DNA from: Pseudarthrobacter sp. NIBRBAC000502770
Lineage (GTDB): Bacteria > Actinomycetota > Actinomycetes > Actinomycetales > Micrococcaceae
Assembly (NCBI RefSeq): GCF_006517815.1
Contig: NZ_CP041198.1
Location: 2,852,001-2,916,000 of the forward strand
Length of the DNA: 64,000 nt
Reading direction: 5' to 3'
Shown: in pieces, positions 8,378 through 16,994 of the stretch
Position numbering within the stretch: position 1 is the stretch's first letter
Layout of the letters: every line of letters starts with the position of its first letter
Notes under the pieces: generated by a model
What the model saw: the letters and a program-made list of their open reading frames with translations, nothing else
What the model was told of the DNA's origin: nothing
Databases searched by the model: none
Program-made: the position numbers and the translations under genes

Positions 8378-9277
8378 TCACGGAAGGTGACGAAGGTCCC
8401 GGACAAGGCCGGGGATATCCCGAAAAAACCGGCCCCACCTGCCTCGATGCTGCTTCAGCCGACCCCGTACCGACAGGTCCGCATAGATATTTCCCGTCAG
8501 AAACACTTCTGTACGAGGAAAGACCGCGCGCCAGAGCATATTTGGTTTGTCCCTCCACGGGGCCTGAAAAATCGCAATGATCCGAGCGCTCCCGGGCGCC
8601 TTCGCCGCGACGCGGTTGCGCCACTCTTGTGAAGGTTCCGGCCAAGCAGGGGCCACTGATTCGGGAAGAAGACTTTCAAGGAAGGGCCGGACAGCGGCCA
8701 GGGCACCTGTGGCCGCAGCGAGCTCCAGGAGCGGCTCAGACTGGGACCGCCGAATGGCGCCCGCCAGATACTGAAGCTCCTGTCGACAGGCGGGTAGCTC
8801 GGGCGACCGCAAAGCGTGCAGAGCCAGAAACAGGATTCCAAGCTCGTTCGAAGGGACCCTCAATTGCTGTCCTGCGAGTTCCATGCTCACGGTATGTTGC
8901 CACAGATACTCGAAGCAGTCCCTGTGTGGTTTTTCCATTCCTGGAAAGCGGAAGTGGACGTCAACGCAACAGGGCCATTCAGGGTGATCAAGTGTCACCG
9001 AGTGCTTGGGGAAGGTGACGTTGTCTGGATCCGACGGGCGCCCCCGCCAGCCCCGTTCGGAGAGGCCCTGGAGCAGTTCCTCGAGACGAGCCGGGTCCAC
9101 GAAGACGTCCACGTCTGCGGATATTTTGGCTTCACGCAGCCCCTGGATGACGCTTGCTGGTCCTTTGATGAAGAAGACCCTGATGCCCAGACTGTCCGCC
9201 AAGCGTGCCACGAGGGCGTGGCCGAGAAGCACACCTTCCTGGATCCTTAGCTGGGTTTGGTCGCCAGCGTTTGCCAT
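8378..9277 (-). CDS. Nucleotidyltransferase-fold protein (NTP_transf_5-like)
   Basis: 299 residues from ATG 9277, which lies 7 nt after the stop of the tyrosine autokinase gene; an upstream in-frame ATG at 9319 would overlap that gene and is not favoured. The nucleotidyltransferase core is GIRVFFIKGPASVIQGLREA then SADVDVFVD (residues 31-61), with the catalytic pair D55 and D57. A further acidic/aromatic region CCVDVHFRFPG (about 98) fits the uncharacterised NTP_transf_5 family. The substrate is unknown. It is the last gene of a five-gene run with HprK-like, PqqD-like and secreted products, a set known in proteobacterial 'HPr-rel-A' systems. Confidence 0.75.
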   Translation of the reverse strand: MANAGDQTQLRIQEGVLLGHALVARLADSLGIRVFFIKGPASVIQGLREAKISADVDVFVDPARLEELLQGLSERGWRGRPSDPDNVTFPKHSVTLDHPEWPCCVDVHFRFPGMEKPHRDCFEYLWQHTVSMELAGQQLRVPSNELGILFLALHALRSPELPACRQELQYLAGAIRRSQSEPLLELAAATGALAAVRPFLESLLPESVAPAWPEPSQEWRNRVAAKAPGSARIIAIFQAPWRDKPNMLWRAVFPRTEVFLTGNIYADLSVRGRLKQHRGRWGRFFRDIPGLVRDLRHLP

Positions 9278-9284
9278 GGGACGC

Positions 9285-10856
9285 CTAGATCCTGACCCTG
9301 CGGCCGACGGAAATGGCATCCCCTACTTCGCGGGTATCCGCGACCCGCCAATCGTCGACGGGCTCAGGTTCGGCAGACGCCGGCGCGGGAGTCGCGGAAT
9401 ATGTTCCGTAGTAGGAGTAGGCGTCCCTTCCCTTGGTGGGGACGTAGTTGAGAACGGCTCCCAAGACGCGCCCCTTGACCTTCTCAAGGTTCCCCAGGGA
9501 CTGGTCCAGCTGCTCCTGGGTGGTCCTGCCGGTCCGGATCACCAGGATGGCGCCGTCGGCGGCGCGCGAGAGAACAGCAGCGTCCGTCACGGGAAGAAGC
9601 GGTGGTGCGTCGATCAGGACCACAGCATCCTTGGCCAACGTGGTGAGCATGTTCTTCATGGCGCGGGAACCCAGCAGCTCGCTGGGGTTCGGCGGGATGC
9701 GGCCCGATCCCAGGACTGAGAGGTTGGGCAGCGCGCCCCAGGGCTGCAGGACGTCGGCGAGCTCGGCCGTGCCCGTGAGCACATCGGTGACCCCAACTCC
9801 CGGAACAAGGTTGAAGACGTCCACCAGCGTGGGCCGGCGGAGGTCGCCGTCGACCACCACGACGTTTTCGCCTGCTGCCGCCATGGTGACCGCAAGATTG
9901 GCCGTCACCGTGGACTTGCCCTCCGCCTGCATCGAGCTGGTGACGACGATAATCCGGGGCGGGTTGTCCACGTCCACGAAGCTGAGGTTGGTCCGCAGCT
10001 CGCGGAGAGCCTCCGCCATAGCCCCGCCGGCGTCATGGAGTTGCGCGGCGGTGCCGGCGTCCACGATGGTGCTCTTCCCATCCAAACGGTGGTCCACCGG
10101 GAGGGTGCCAATCGCGGGGACGCCGAACAGCCGCTCAATGTCCGCAGCCTTCCGGATACGCCGGTCCAGGTGCCGGCGGATCAGCGCATAGGCAACACCC
10201 AGGGCCAGCCCGACCAGGGCGCCCAGCGCGAGGTTCAGCTTGGTGTTGGGTGACGTGGGGCTGGTAGGCAGGACGGCTTTGCCCAGCGGGAGTACACGGA
10301 CGGCCGTCGCTGCACTCGCCTGCGGCCCGGCGTCGGGTGTTGCACCCGTACTGGCCTGTCCCGCAGCGTCGGTGGCAGGCGCCGTTTCAATGGCCTCCAC
10401 CTGGGCGGCCAGGCCATTTACCCAGGCATCAGCCACCCGCTGGGCTGTTGCCGGATCCGTGGACTGCGCAGTGACCCTGATTTCTGCCGTGTCCATCGGA
10501 ACCTTGACGCTAATGCTGCCAAGAAGGGCATCGGCAGTTGTCTTCAGGTCCAGGGCCTGGATAACCCGGTCCGCGACAAGGCGGGATTTCGCTACGGACT
10601 CATAGTTCTTGACCTTTGCCTTCGCCAGGCTGTCGCCGGCCAACGCCAGGCTCACGTTGTCCGAGCCCGGCGTGACCACTATGCCGCTGGAATCAGAGGA
10701 GTAGATCTTTGGCTGGAGGACGGTCCACCCCGCTGCCCCCAAGGTGGCCAGCAGGGTGAAGGCGACGATGGCCTTCCAGTACACCCGCAGGATAGTGAGG
10801 TAATCCGCCAAGTCCAGGCCCGGGGATGCCTCCGGGGGCGTGGTGGTTGTGCTCAT
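9285..10856 (-). CDS. Wzz-type chain-length regulator fused to tyrosine autokinase
   Basis: 523 residues. An N-terminal Wzz domain lies between two helices (about 26-48 and 207-226). The cytoplasmic BY-kinase follows, with Walker A SSMQAEGKSTVTANLA (about 307-322), Walker A' VVVVDGDLRRP (332-342) and Walker B VVLIDAPPLLP. The tail contains a tyrosine cluster DAYSYYGTY that would be autophosphorylated. Such proteins set polysaccharide chain length and control export. AAGGAACCACT precedes the ATG. It sits between the HprK-like kinase and the nucleotidyltransferase in one operon, linking those poorly understood genes to envelope polysaccharide. Confidence 0.92.
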   Translation of the reverse strand: MSTTTTPPEASPGLDLADYLTILRVYWKAIVAFTLLATLGAAGWTVLQPKIYSSDSSGIVVTPGSDNVSLALAGDSLAKAKVKNYESVAKSRLVADRVIQALDLKTTADALLGSISVKVPMDTAEIRVTAQSTDPATAQRVADAWVNGLAAQVEAIETAPATDAAGQASTGATPDAGPQASAATAVRVLPLGKAVLPTSPTSPNTKLNLALGALVGLALGVAYALIRRHLDRRIRKAADIERLFGVPAIGTLPVDHRLDGKSTIVDAGTAAQLHDAGGAMAEALRELRTNLSFVDVDNPPRIIVVTSSMQAEGKSTVTANLAVTMAAAGENVVVVDGDLRRPTLVDVFNLVPGVGVTDVLTGTAELADVLQPWGALPNLSVLGSGRIPPNPSELLGSRAMKNMLTTLAKDAVVLIDAPPLLPVTDAAVLSRAADGAILVIRTGRTTQEQLDQSLGNLEKVKGRVLGAVLNYVPTKGRDAYSYYGTYSATPAPASAEPEPVDDWRVADTREVGDAISVGRRVRI

Positions 10857-10901
10857 AGTGGTTCCTTAAGCTCAGGTTCTTGATGTGCCCGTGCAGGCGG
10901 T

Positions 10902-12122
10902 TCAGTTTTCGCCGCATTCCAGGATCGACGTGGCGATGAGTTGCTCTACGGCCTGGGCGACGGCGGCCCGGTAGCCTTCAGGTTTGCCGTGTACCTTCGC
11001 CACGTGTTCAGTCAGCTGGTCCAGCCCTACCGGGCCCGAGCAGGCCTCCCAGATGGCGGGTCCGATTCCGCTCAGGCGGACTATGTCTTGGTCCAGCATG
11101 ACCAGCAGGTCGCTGCCGATCTTCACCGCGTCTTTCGGTGCCCTGCGCCGGATACAGCCAGCCGGGAGGGGTGCCCGTTGGGGATGTTCTTCAGCGACTG
11201 GTTCCCACTCCGGCTCTGGCCTAGCCTGAAGCTGGAAGAGAGGCTCCAAGGCCGCCGGCAGGTCCGCTGCCTCCGAATAGGTCACCTGCCACACTCCCCT
11301 GACGCTCTCGATGAGGCGGCATAGCGACTGCAGAGGATCCACGAATTCTGCCTGCGAGGACGATTCCGGGATCAGGGCCAGCAAAGCGTCGGCCAGTGGT
11401 ACCCGTTTCAGCACCGGGGCCGCCGGACGCTCCCCTTGGACCCGGTCCAAAAGCACGATGGACTGGATGAAGGGCATGGCCGGGGCCGGCTGAAGTCCGA
11501 ACTCATCCGGTCCTGCCTGGCGTTTGGGTGCACCGGCTTCCTGCTTGACCGATAAGGGCTTGGGATATGGAACCACGGAGCCGTCCCATGCGATGGCAAC
11601 TGTCTCGTCAGTGACATAGCCGTACGTCCTGGCGAGCACGGACGCTGCGGTGGTCTTTCCTGTTCCAGACTTGGCCACCAAAGCCACCACAGCCCCTGTG
11701 CCCGGGTCACCCACCCCGCAGGCGTGGAGCATGGTCAGTTCACCGGCATTGGCCAGAATCGCGGACACGGTGAGCCGGGACGTGAGGTTCTCAGCAAGCT
11801 CGTCAAAGGACGCGGCCCCGATATGGAACGTACCGTCCCCGTACTGCATGGCGGCGCAGGTGACTGAGGCCGTGAACTGACGGTCTTCGGTGGGTTCCAT
11901 CGGCTCCGGCGGCAGCAGCGGCTCAAGGCTGCCGCTGATACAGCGGGCCCAGGCGATGCTCATTGATGCCCGCTGCTGCCACGTGACCGCACGGCCCCAG
12001 CGGACCACAAACCGCTGGCCCATAATTTTGAGGCACAGCAGGTCACCGCCCCGTGCCAATTCATCGAACAGGCGCTGCTGCCATGCCGAGCGTGCGCTCC
12101 CGGTGATTCCCGCGGAGGTCAT
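10902..12122 (-). CDS. HprK-like kinase fused to a PqqD-like domain
   Basis: 406 residues. The N-terminal ~120 residues are an uncharacterised beta-rich part. A P-loop follows, VALVAKSGTGKTTAASVLA (about 147-164), then GYVTDETVAI, which fits the acidic site of HPr kinase/phosphorylase-like and serine-kinase-like enzymes, and VLLDRVQGERP further on. Residues ~320-400 form a winged PqqD-like domain (GSDLLVMLDQDIVRLSGIGP; IWEACSGPVGLDQLTEHVA). PqqD domains usually bind leader peptides of modified peptides. Its start is 4 nt after the stop of a free-standing PqqD gene. The phosphorylated target is unknown; the secreted protein encoded upstream or an unseen sugar are candidates. Confidence 0.8.
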   Translation of the reverse strand: MTSAGITGSARSAWQQRLFDELARGGDLLCLKIMGQRFVVRWGRAVTWQQRASMSIAWARCISGSLEPLLPPEPMEPTEDRQFTASVTCAAMQYGDGTFHIGAASFDELAENLTSRLTVSAILANAGELTMLHACGVGDPGTGAVVALVAKSGTGKTTAASVLARTYGYVTDETVAIAWDGSVVPYPKPLSVKQEAGAPKRQAGPDEFGLQPAPAMPFIQSIVLLDRVQGERPAAPVLKRVPLADALLALIPESSSQAEFVDPLQSLCRLIESVRGVWQVTYSEAADLPAALEPLFQLQARPEPEWEPVAEEHPQRAPLPAGCIRRRAPKDAVKIGSDLLVMLDQDIVRLSGIGPAIWEACSGPVGLDQLTEHVAKVHGKPEGYRAAVAQAVEQLIATSILECGEN

Positions 12123-12126
12123 GCCG

Positions 12127-12408
12127 TTAGTGTGAAGTGCCGGAGGCAGCCTCGATCAGGCGCTGCGCTTCGAGGCTTGCCAGGAAGCCTTCCACCTGCG
12201 CCTGCATCTGGCCTGAGTGGTCCTCGAAGGTGGCCTCCAGCTCGGCGAAGATGTCCCGCTCGCTCCGCTGGCCATCAATGAGGTCCCAGATGACCGCCGC
12301 CGGCCCCTCGAGAACCACTGGCTGGTTTGCGTCGAGGTGCAGCAGGGCGACGCGGGCCCGGGGTTCTGTACAAACCTCTGCGACCAGTCCGCCGCGTTTC
12401 CAGACCAT
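12127..12408 (-). CDS. PqqD-family (peptide-recognition-like) protein
   Basis: 93 residues with the winged-helix PqqD pattern: LLHLDANQPVVLEGPAAVIW, DLIDGQRSERDIFAELEATF and a C-terminal helix VEGFLASLEAQRLIE. PqqD proteins act as chaperones that present leader peptides to a modifying enzyme. No radical SAM or cyclase partner is in the window, so it likely works with the adjoining kinase, which carries a second copy of the same fold. Spacing is 2 nt from the secreted-protein gene and 4 nt to the kinase gene, so translation is probably coupled. Confidence 0.8.
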   Translation of the reverse strand: MVWKRGGLVAEVCTEPRARVALLHLDANQPVVLEGPAAVIWDLIDGQRSERDIFAELEATFEDHSGQMQAQVEGFLASLEAQRLIEAASGTSH

Positions 12409-12410
12409 GA

Positions 12411-13016
12411 CTAGAACTGGATATGGGGGTCGGGGCTGACGGCCGGGGTCAGCGTGAGGGAGCCACCGATGTTTGCAGTAAGAACCACCGAAGTGCCCAT
12501 GACAAAATAGTAAGAAACGCCAGTTGGTTTAGGGTTGACCGATTCGTAGTTATACGTGATCGAAAAGACTTGCGTCTGGCCCGCCCCAAAATTAGTCAGG
12601 CTATACGAAAAAGACTTTGTTGACTGGTGCTGCGAGTAGGTAATTGAGCCGGATGATGCGGCAGGCGCCAAAGACTCGGCACCGATTCCTACAAGCACTG
12701 TTCCCTTCGGCGTCATCGTTACGGTAACGCTGACAGTACCTGTAAATGCGGAGGTCCCCGTATTCTTCAGGCTAAGAGTAGCGGGGGCAGCACCGCCGTA
12801 GATCTTGCCTCCGCCTCCGATTTTGGAGTATTGCGGAGCAGCACCGTAAGACCAAGTTGCCGTTGCACTGATGGGCCCCGGCGACGCCGCGGCGGCCGGA
12901 GCAGCGATGGCGGTGGCGATAACCGGCAGCGACCAGGCGACGCCCGCAACTACCCTTCGGCGGCTGAAGCCGTTCTCTTCCGTACCTTCAATTTCCGCAT
13001 CCAAAACCTCAGACAA
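12411..13016 (-). CDS. Tat-type secreted protein of unknown function
   Basis: 201 residues from TTG 13016, with GGGGGCACC giving a good ribosome site. The N-terminus has an acidic leader (MSEVLDAEIEGTEENG), a twin-arginine motif FSRRRVVAG (about 17-25), a hydrophobic core and a cleavage site near PAAAAS (about 40-45). The mature part is rich in Thr, Ser, Gly and Ala and looks like one Ig-like beta-sandwich (LSLKNTGTSAFTGTVSVTV), as in DUF11/CARDB-type surface domains. It heads the operon with PqqD, HprK-PqqD, Wzz-kinase and nucleotidyltransferase genes. The acidic leader before the RR motif could be what PqqD recognises; that is speculation. Confidence 0.7.
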   Translation of the reverse strand: MSEVLDAEIEGTEENGFSRRRVVAGVAWSLPVIATAIAAPAAAASPGPISATATWSYGAAPQYSKIGGGGKIYGGAAPATLSLKNTGTSAFTGTVSVTVTMTPKGTVLVGIGAESLAPAASSGSITYSQHQSTKSFSYSLTNFGAGQTQVFSITYNYESVNPKPTGVSYYFVMGTSVVLTANIGGSLTLTPAVSPDPHIQF

Positions 13017-13185
13017 AGGTGCCCCCAGAGTAAGTTCCTAAATGCCGCTGCCTGTTTGAGACCGGCAGCGCGCAATAGCCGGAGTTGCCCGGCTTCGCCC
13101 ACTCTCGCGAACACAAATAAAGATTTCTGCAAACGCGTTGAAAGGTTTACTCAAGAATTCTGCAAGGCCTCTTGATCAAACTCGT

Positions 13186-13974
13186 TTAACTAAGGGATCC
13201 CGTGAACTTCGGCTCGCGCTTCTCCTGGAACGCCCGGAAGCCCTCCGCGTAGTCCTCGGTTTTGCAGAGGCGTGCCTGCTCGTCGTTCTCCTCCTGCATG
13301 GCCTGCCACAGGCCCAGGCGCTGATCACGGATATGCGCCACCAGCTCCTTCGAGGCCACGAACGCCCCGGTGGCGCCGCCAGCAACCCGCGAGACAATCG
13401 CCCGCGTCGACTCCAGCAGGTCGGCCGCAGGCATGGCGCGGCTGAACATGCCCTGCGCCACCGCCTCGGCGCCGGAGATTAGGTCCGCCGTGTAGATCAG
13501 GTCCAGCGTCCGGTGCATGCCCAGCCGCTCCGTGAAGTACCAGTGCCCGCCCGAATCCAGCGTGGCCCCCAGCTTGGCGAAGGGCGACCCGAACTTGGCG
13601 TTCTCCGCCACGTACACCACGTCCGTGGCCAGCAGCAGTCCCAGCCCCACGCCCAGGCACGCTCCCTGCGCCGCCGCGAACGTCGGCGCGGGGAAGGACG
13701 CCATCTTCTTCAACAGCGGCTCCACCAGCCCGCCCAGGTACGCGGCGGCGTCGTCGTTCTCCGGGGTGACCTCGGCGATGTCCCGGCCCGCGCAGAAGGC
13801 CCGGCCCTCTCCCCTCAGCAGCAGCGCCCGCACCTCACCGCGTGAGGCGGCGGCAGCAGCGTCGTCGTACGCTTGTGCTAAATCCCGCAGCGCCTGCTCA
13901 TCCAGCGAGTTCAGCTTGTGCGGCGCGTCCAGCACGACCTCGGCGATGCCGTTGCTGATGGAAAGGGAAATCAT
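13186..13974 (-). CDS. Enoyl-CoA hydratase/isomerase of phenylacetate pathway
   Basis: 262 residues of the crotonase fold. The oxyanion-hole segments are GRAFCAGRDI (about 57-66) and AAQGACLGVGLGLLLATDVV (about 103-122). The position 25 nt after paaE and with GGAGCCCC before the ATG makes it part of the paa operon, so PaaG (epoxide-to-oxepin isomerase) or PaaF-like hydratase are the likely roles. The region at 127-145 (FGSPFAKLGATLDSGGHWYF) carries the catalytic acidic residue position seen as Asp in PaaG (LDSGG), which favours PaaG. I leave the symbol open. Confidence 0.8.
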   Translation of the reverse strand: MISLSISNGIAEVVLDAPHKLNSLDEQALRDLAQAYDDAAAAASRGEVRALLLRGEGRAFCAGRDIAEVTPENDDAAAYLGGLVEPLLKKMASFPAPTFAAAQGACLGVGLGLLLATDVVYVAENAKFGSPFAKLGATLDSGGHWYFTERLGMHRTLDLIYTADLISGAEAVAQGMFSRAMPAADLLESTRAIVSRVAGGATGAFVASKELVAHIRDQRLGLWQAMQEENDEQARLCKTEDYAEGFRAFQEKREPKFTGSLS

Positions 13975-13998
13975 GGGGCTCCTTTGTTGTGAAAAGAC

Positions 13999-15225
13999 TT
14001 AGACGTCGAAGTCGACCGTGACTTCCTTGCTGGTGGGGTGGCTCTGGCAGGTCAGGACGTAGCCCTTGTCCAGCTCATCCTGTTCCAGCGCGTAGTTTTC
14101 GTCCATGGTCACGGTGCCGGTGACCACCTTGGCCCGGCAGGTGCCGCACACTCCGCCGGCGCACGCGAACGGTACGTCCGGGCGGACCCGCAGCGCCGCG
14201 TTGAGGATGGACTCGCGGGCGTGGGTGGGGCTGGCCACCTCGCCCTGCAGGCCGTCCAGCTTGAACGTGATCTTGTACGTCTCCTTGGACTCGTCCACTA
14301 TGACGGGACGGCCGGCCTGCCCCTCCGGGCGGTCCGGCTTGCCCGATGTGAACAGCTCGAACCGGACGTTCTCCGGCTTCACCCCGCGCTCGGCCAGGGT
14401 GTCCCGGCACAGCTGGACCAGCTCGAACGGCCCGCACAGGAACCACTCGTCCACATCGTCCGCGTGCAGGGCGGTACCCAGCAGCTGCTGCAGCTTCTCG
14501 GCGTCGATCCGGCCGGAGAGCAGCGGCGCGATCCGCTGCTCCCGGCTCAGCACGTGGTGGATGGCCAGCCGCTGCGGGTACTTGTCCTTCAGGTCTGCCA
14601 GCTCCTCCAGGAACATCACGTCCATGGCGGCCTTGTTGGCGTAGATCAGGTCGAACCGGGTGTCCGGATTGGCGGCCAGCAGCGTCCGGGCGATGGCGAT
14701 CACCGGGGTGATGCCGGATCCGGCGGCGATGGCCACGAAGTTCCCGGCCTCCCCGGCCAGGTCCTCCGGGTGGTTCATGGAGTTCATAACGTTCTGGTCC
14801 ACGGCCACGCCGTCGCGGCCGTGCTTGGACACGAACGCGCCCATGGGGCTCATCACGTCCAGGGTGTCCCCGGCCTTCAGCTCGGCGTTGGCCCACGTGG
14901 AGAACAGCCCGCCCAGGTCCTTCTTGATGGCCACGCGGATCTCGCTGGTGCCGTCCGCGAAGCTGCGCGGCTCGGCGCAGATGGAGTAGCTGCGGCGGAT
15001 TTCCTTCGGCTCGCCGCTCTCATCCGGCAGCGTGGTGCGCAGGGCCACGTACTGGCCGGGCAGGTAGTCGAACTTGCCGGCGAGCTCAGCCGGTACGTGG
15101 AAGGCGACCTCGATGGCGTCATCGGTGAGCCGGCGCACCTCCTTCACGGCCAGGGTGTGGAAGGACGGACGACGGCGGCCGGTCACCTCAGCCTCTTCGG
15201 CGGCGGTCTGGCGGACAACAGGCAT
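13999..15225 (-). CDS. paaE: Phenylacetyl-CoA epoxidase reductase subunit
   Basis: 408 residues from ATG 15225, preceded by AAGGAAGCCCCC; upstream in-frame codons overlap paaD and lack a ribosome site. The N-terminal FAD domain has RRSYSICAEP, the NAD(P)H domain AAGSGITPVIAIARTLL and WFLCGPFELV, and the C-terminal plant-type 2Fe-2S domain has ACAGGVCGTCRAK with the fourth cysteine in VLTCQSHP. It passes electrons from NADPH to the PaaA diiron centre for epoxidation of phenylacetyl-CoA. The gap to paaD is 10 nt. Confidence 0.95.
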   Translation of the reverse strand: MPVVRQTAAEEAEVTGRRRPSFHTLAVKEVRRLTDDAIEVAFHVPAELAGKFDYLPGQYVALRTTLPDESGEPKEIRRSYSICAEPRSFADGTSEIRVAIKKDLGGLFSTWANAELKAGDTLDVMSPMGAFVSKHGRDGVAVDQNVMNSMNHPEDLAGEAGNFVAIAAGSGITPVIAIARTLLAANPDTRFDLIYANKAAMDVMFLEELADLKDKYPQRLAIHHVLSREQRIAPLLSGRIDAEKLQQLLGTALHADDVDEWFLCGPFELVQLCRDTLAERGVKPENVRFELFTSGKPDRPEGQAGRPVIVDESKETYKITFKLDGLQGEVASPTHARESILNAALRVRPDVPFACAGGVCGTCRAKVVTGTVTMDENYALEQDELDKGYVLTCQSHPTSKEVTVDFDV

Positions 15226-15235
15226 GGGGGCTTCC

Positions 15236-15763
15236 TTACAGGACTTTGAAGTAGTCGAACGGTTCCTTGCAGTCCTGGCACACATAGAGGGCCTTGCAGG
15301 ACGTGGAACCGAAGCGGGTGAGTTCCTTGGTGTTGAGGCTGTTGCACTGCGGGCACTTCACGGCCAGGCTCAACCGGATGGGGCCGGAATGGCCGCCCGC
15401 CCGGGAGTTGCCGCTGGGCGGGGCGATGCCGTACTCCTGCAGCTTCTGCTTGCCGGACTCGGTCATCCAGTCAGTGGTCCACGCCGGGGAGAGGACCAGG
15501 TCCACGTGCACGTCCTGGTAGCCCTCCTTGGCGAAGGCGGTGTAGAGGTCGTCCCGGATGGCGTCCATGGCCGGGCAGCCCGAGTACGTGGGCGTGATGG
15601 TGACGGTGACTTTGCTGTCCGTGACCTGGACGTCCCGCAGGATGCCCAGGTCCGCGATGGTGAGCACCGGGATCTCCGGGTCCACCACGGTTGCCGCGAT
15701 GTCCCACGCATCCTGCTGCGGGGTGCGGGTGCGGGATTCGAAGTCCGAGACGTACACGGTCAC
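15236..15763 (-). CDS. paaD: Phenylacetyl-CoA epoxidase maturation/assembly protein
   Basis: 175 residues. The N-terminal DUF59/MIP18 domain (VVDPEIPVLTIADLGILRDV and TYSGCPAMDAIRDDL) is followed by a zinc-ribbon-like C-terminus with four cysteines (CPQC, CQDC region). PaaD-type proteins help install metal centres in the epoxidase. It begins with GTG 15763, which overlaps the paaC stop as GTGA, so translation is coupled. The reading frame is intact and of usual length. Confidence 0.93.
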   Translation of the reverse strand: MTVYVSDFESRTRTPQQDAWDIAATVVDPEIPVLTIADLGILRDVQVTDSKVTVTITPTYSGCPAMDAIRDDLYTAFAKEGYQDVHVDLVLSPAWTTDWMTESGKQKLQEYGIAPPSGNSRAGGHSGPIRLSLAVKCPQCNSLNTKELTRFGSTSCKALYVCQDCKEPFDYFKVL

Positions 15764-16620
15764 CAGCTCGCTCCGGGATGCTCGCGGGCCAGGACCTGCA
15801 TCTCCGCGAGGATGTAGCCCAGGTACTCCGAGTGCTTGCCCTGCCGGCCGCCGCCCGGGGCTGCGGGCACGTCCGGAACCTCCAGCCCGGCCTCGTTGAG
15901 GACCTCGGCGGTGAGGCGGTCAAAGTCTTCCCGCAGGCTGGAAGGCGGGACGCCGGCACCCGCCTGGGCGAGCCTTTCGGTCAGTTCGTCGTCGCGGAAG
16001 AGTTCCGCAACGTACGGCCACATGGTGCGGAGGCCGTGGATCATCCTGGTGCGCGATTCCTCGGTGCCGCCGGCGAGGCGCAGGACCCACTGGGCGCTGT
16101 GGTCGCGGTGGTAGTCCACTTCCTTGACGGCCTTGGCGGCGACGGCGGCCAGGGTGGCGTCCGTGGACTCGGTGAGGCGGCGGTAGAGCTCGTACTGGTA
16201 GTAGCTCACCACGAACTGGCGGGCGATAGTGGCCGCGAAGTCCCCGTTGGGCTGCTCGAACAGCTGGACACTGCGGAACTCGTGCTCGCGGCGGAAGTAG
16301 GCCAGGTCATCCTCCGACTTGGGGGTGTCGTCCTCCTTGGGCATGCCGGCGCCGGCGTAGGTGAGGAAGCTGCGGGCGTGGCCCAGTTGGTCCAGGGCGA
16401 TGTTGCCCAAGGCGATGTCCTCCTCCAGCTCCGGTGCGCGGGAGATCCAGTGGCCCAGGCGCTGGGCGAGGACCAGGGCGTCGTCGCCCAGGCGGAGGGC
16501 GTACTCGGCGACGTCTTCGCTGGGCTTCGCGAGGCCGGTCTTGACCTCGAGTGCGATGTCCTCCGGACGGAGGGCGTTGCCGGGGGTGATCCGGGTGGCG
16601 GAGGCGTTGGCTTCGCTCAC
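15760..16620 (-). CDS. paaC: Phenylacetyl-CoA epoxidase structural subunit
   Basis: 286 residues of the ferritin-like PaaA/PaaC superfamily. LEEDIALGNIALDQLGHARSF and KEVDYHRDHSAQWVLRLAGG show the helical bundle, but PaaC is the structural partner of PaaA rather than the catalytic subunit. It starts with GTG 16620 overlapping the paaB stop by four bases (GTGA) and ends overlapping paaD. The family length is about 250-290, so it is complete. Confidence 0.94.
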   Translation of the reverse strand: MSEANASATRITPGNALRPEDIALEVKTGLAKPSEDVAEYALRLGDDALVLAQRLGHWISRAPELEEDIALGNIALDQLGHARSFLTYAGAGMPKEDDTPKSEDDLAYFRREHEFRSVQLFEQPNGDFAATIARQFVVSYYQYELYRRLTESTDATLAAVAAKAVKEVDYHRDHSAQWVLRLAGGTEESRTRMIHGLRTMWPYVAELFRDDELTERLAQAGAGVPPSSLREDFDRLTAEVLNEAGLEVPDVPAAPGGGRQGKHSEYLGYILAEMQVLAREHPGASW

Positions 16621-16994
16621 AGGTGCTTCACTCCCTCGCTCTTGGTGTAGTACGTGGCGTGCCGGTAGTCCTTGCCCTGGGGCGACTCGAAGAAGGAACC
16701 CTTGGAATCGGGATCGCTGGCGGCGATGGCGTCGGCCGGGACAACCCAGATGGAGACGCCCTCGTTGCGGCGGGTGTAGAGGTCGCGGGCATTCCGGAGG
16801 GCCATGGCGGCATCCGGGGCGTGCAGGGATCCGGCGTGGACGTGGCTCAGGCCGCGGCTGGACCGGACGAAGACCTCCCAGAGGCCCCAGGTGGAGCGGT
16901 CATGGCGGTCAGGGGCCGGGCTGGCCTTGGGGGCTTCGCGGTTGATCTCGGTGGCCGAGCTGGCGGGGGTTTCCGGGTTGCCGTGCGGGCTCAT
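16617..16994 (-). CDS. paaB: Phenylacetyl-CoA epoxidase subunit B
   Basis: 125 residues. The conserved core [20 protein letters not shown] then [19 protein letters not shown] is the PaaB signature. PaaB bridges PaaAC heterodimers in the epoxidase and helps dock the reductase. An N-terminal extension of about 35 Pro/Ala/Ser-rich residues precedes the core, longer than in E. coli. The ATG at 16994 overlaps the paaA stop as ATGA. Confidence 0.95.
   Translation of the reverse strand: MSPHGNPETPASSATEINREAPKASPAPDRHDRSTWGLWEVFVRSSRGLSHVHAGSLHAPDAAMALRNARDLYTRRNEGVSIWVVPADAIAASDPDSKGSFFESPQGKDYRHATYYTKSEGVKHL

Noticed and set aside
14038..15249. Long plus-strand open frame (403 codons) opposite paaE
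   Set aside because: It is antisense to an intact, well-recognised gene with full domain motifs; long shadow frames are common in GC-rich DNA.
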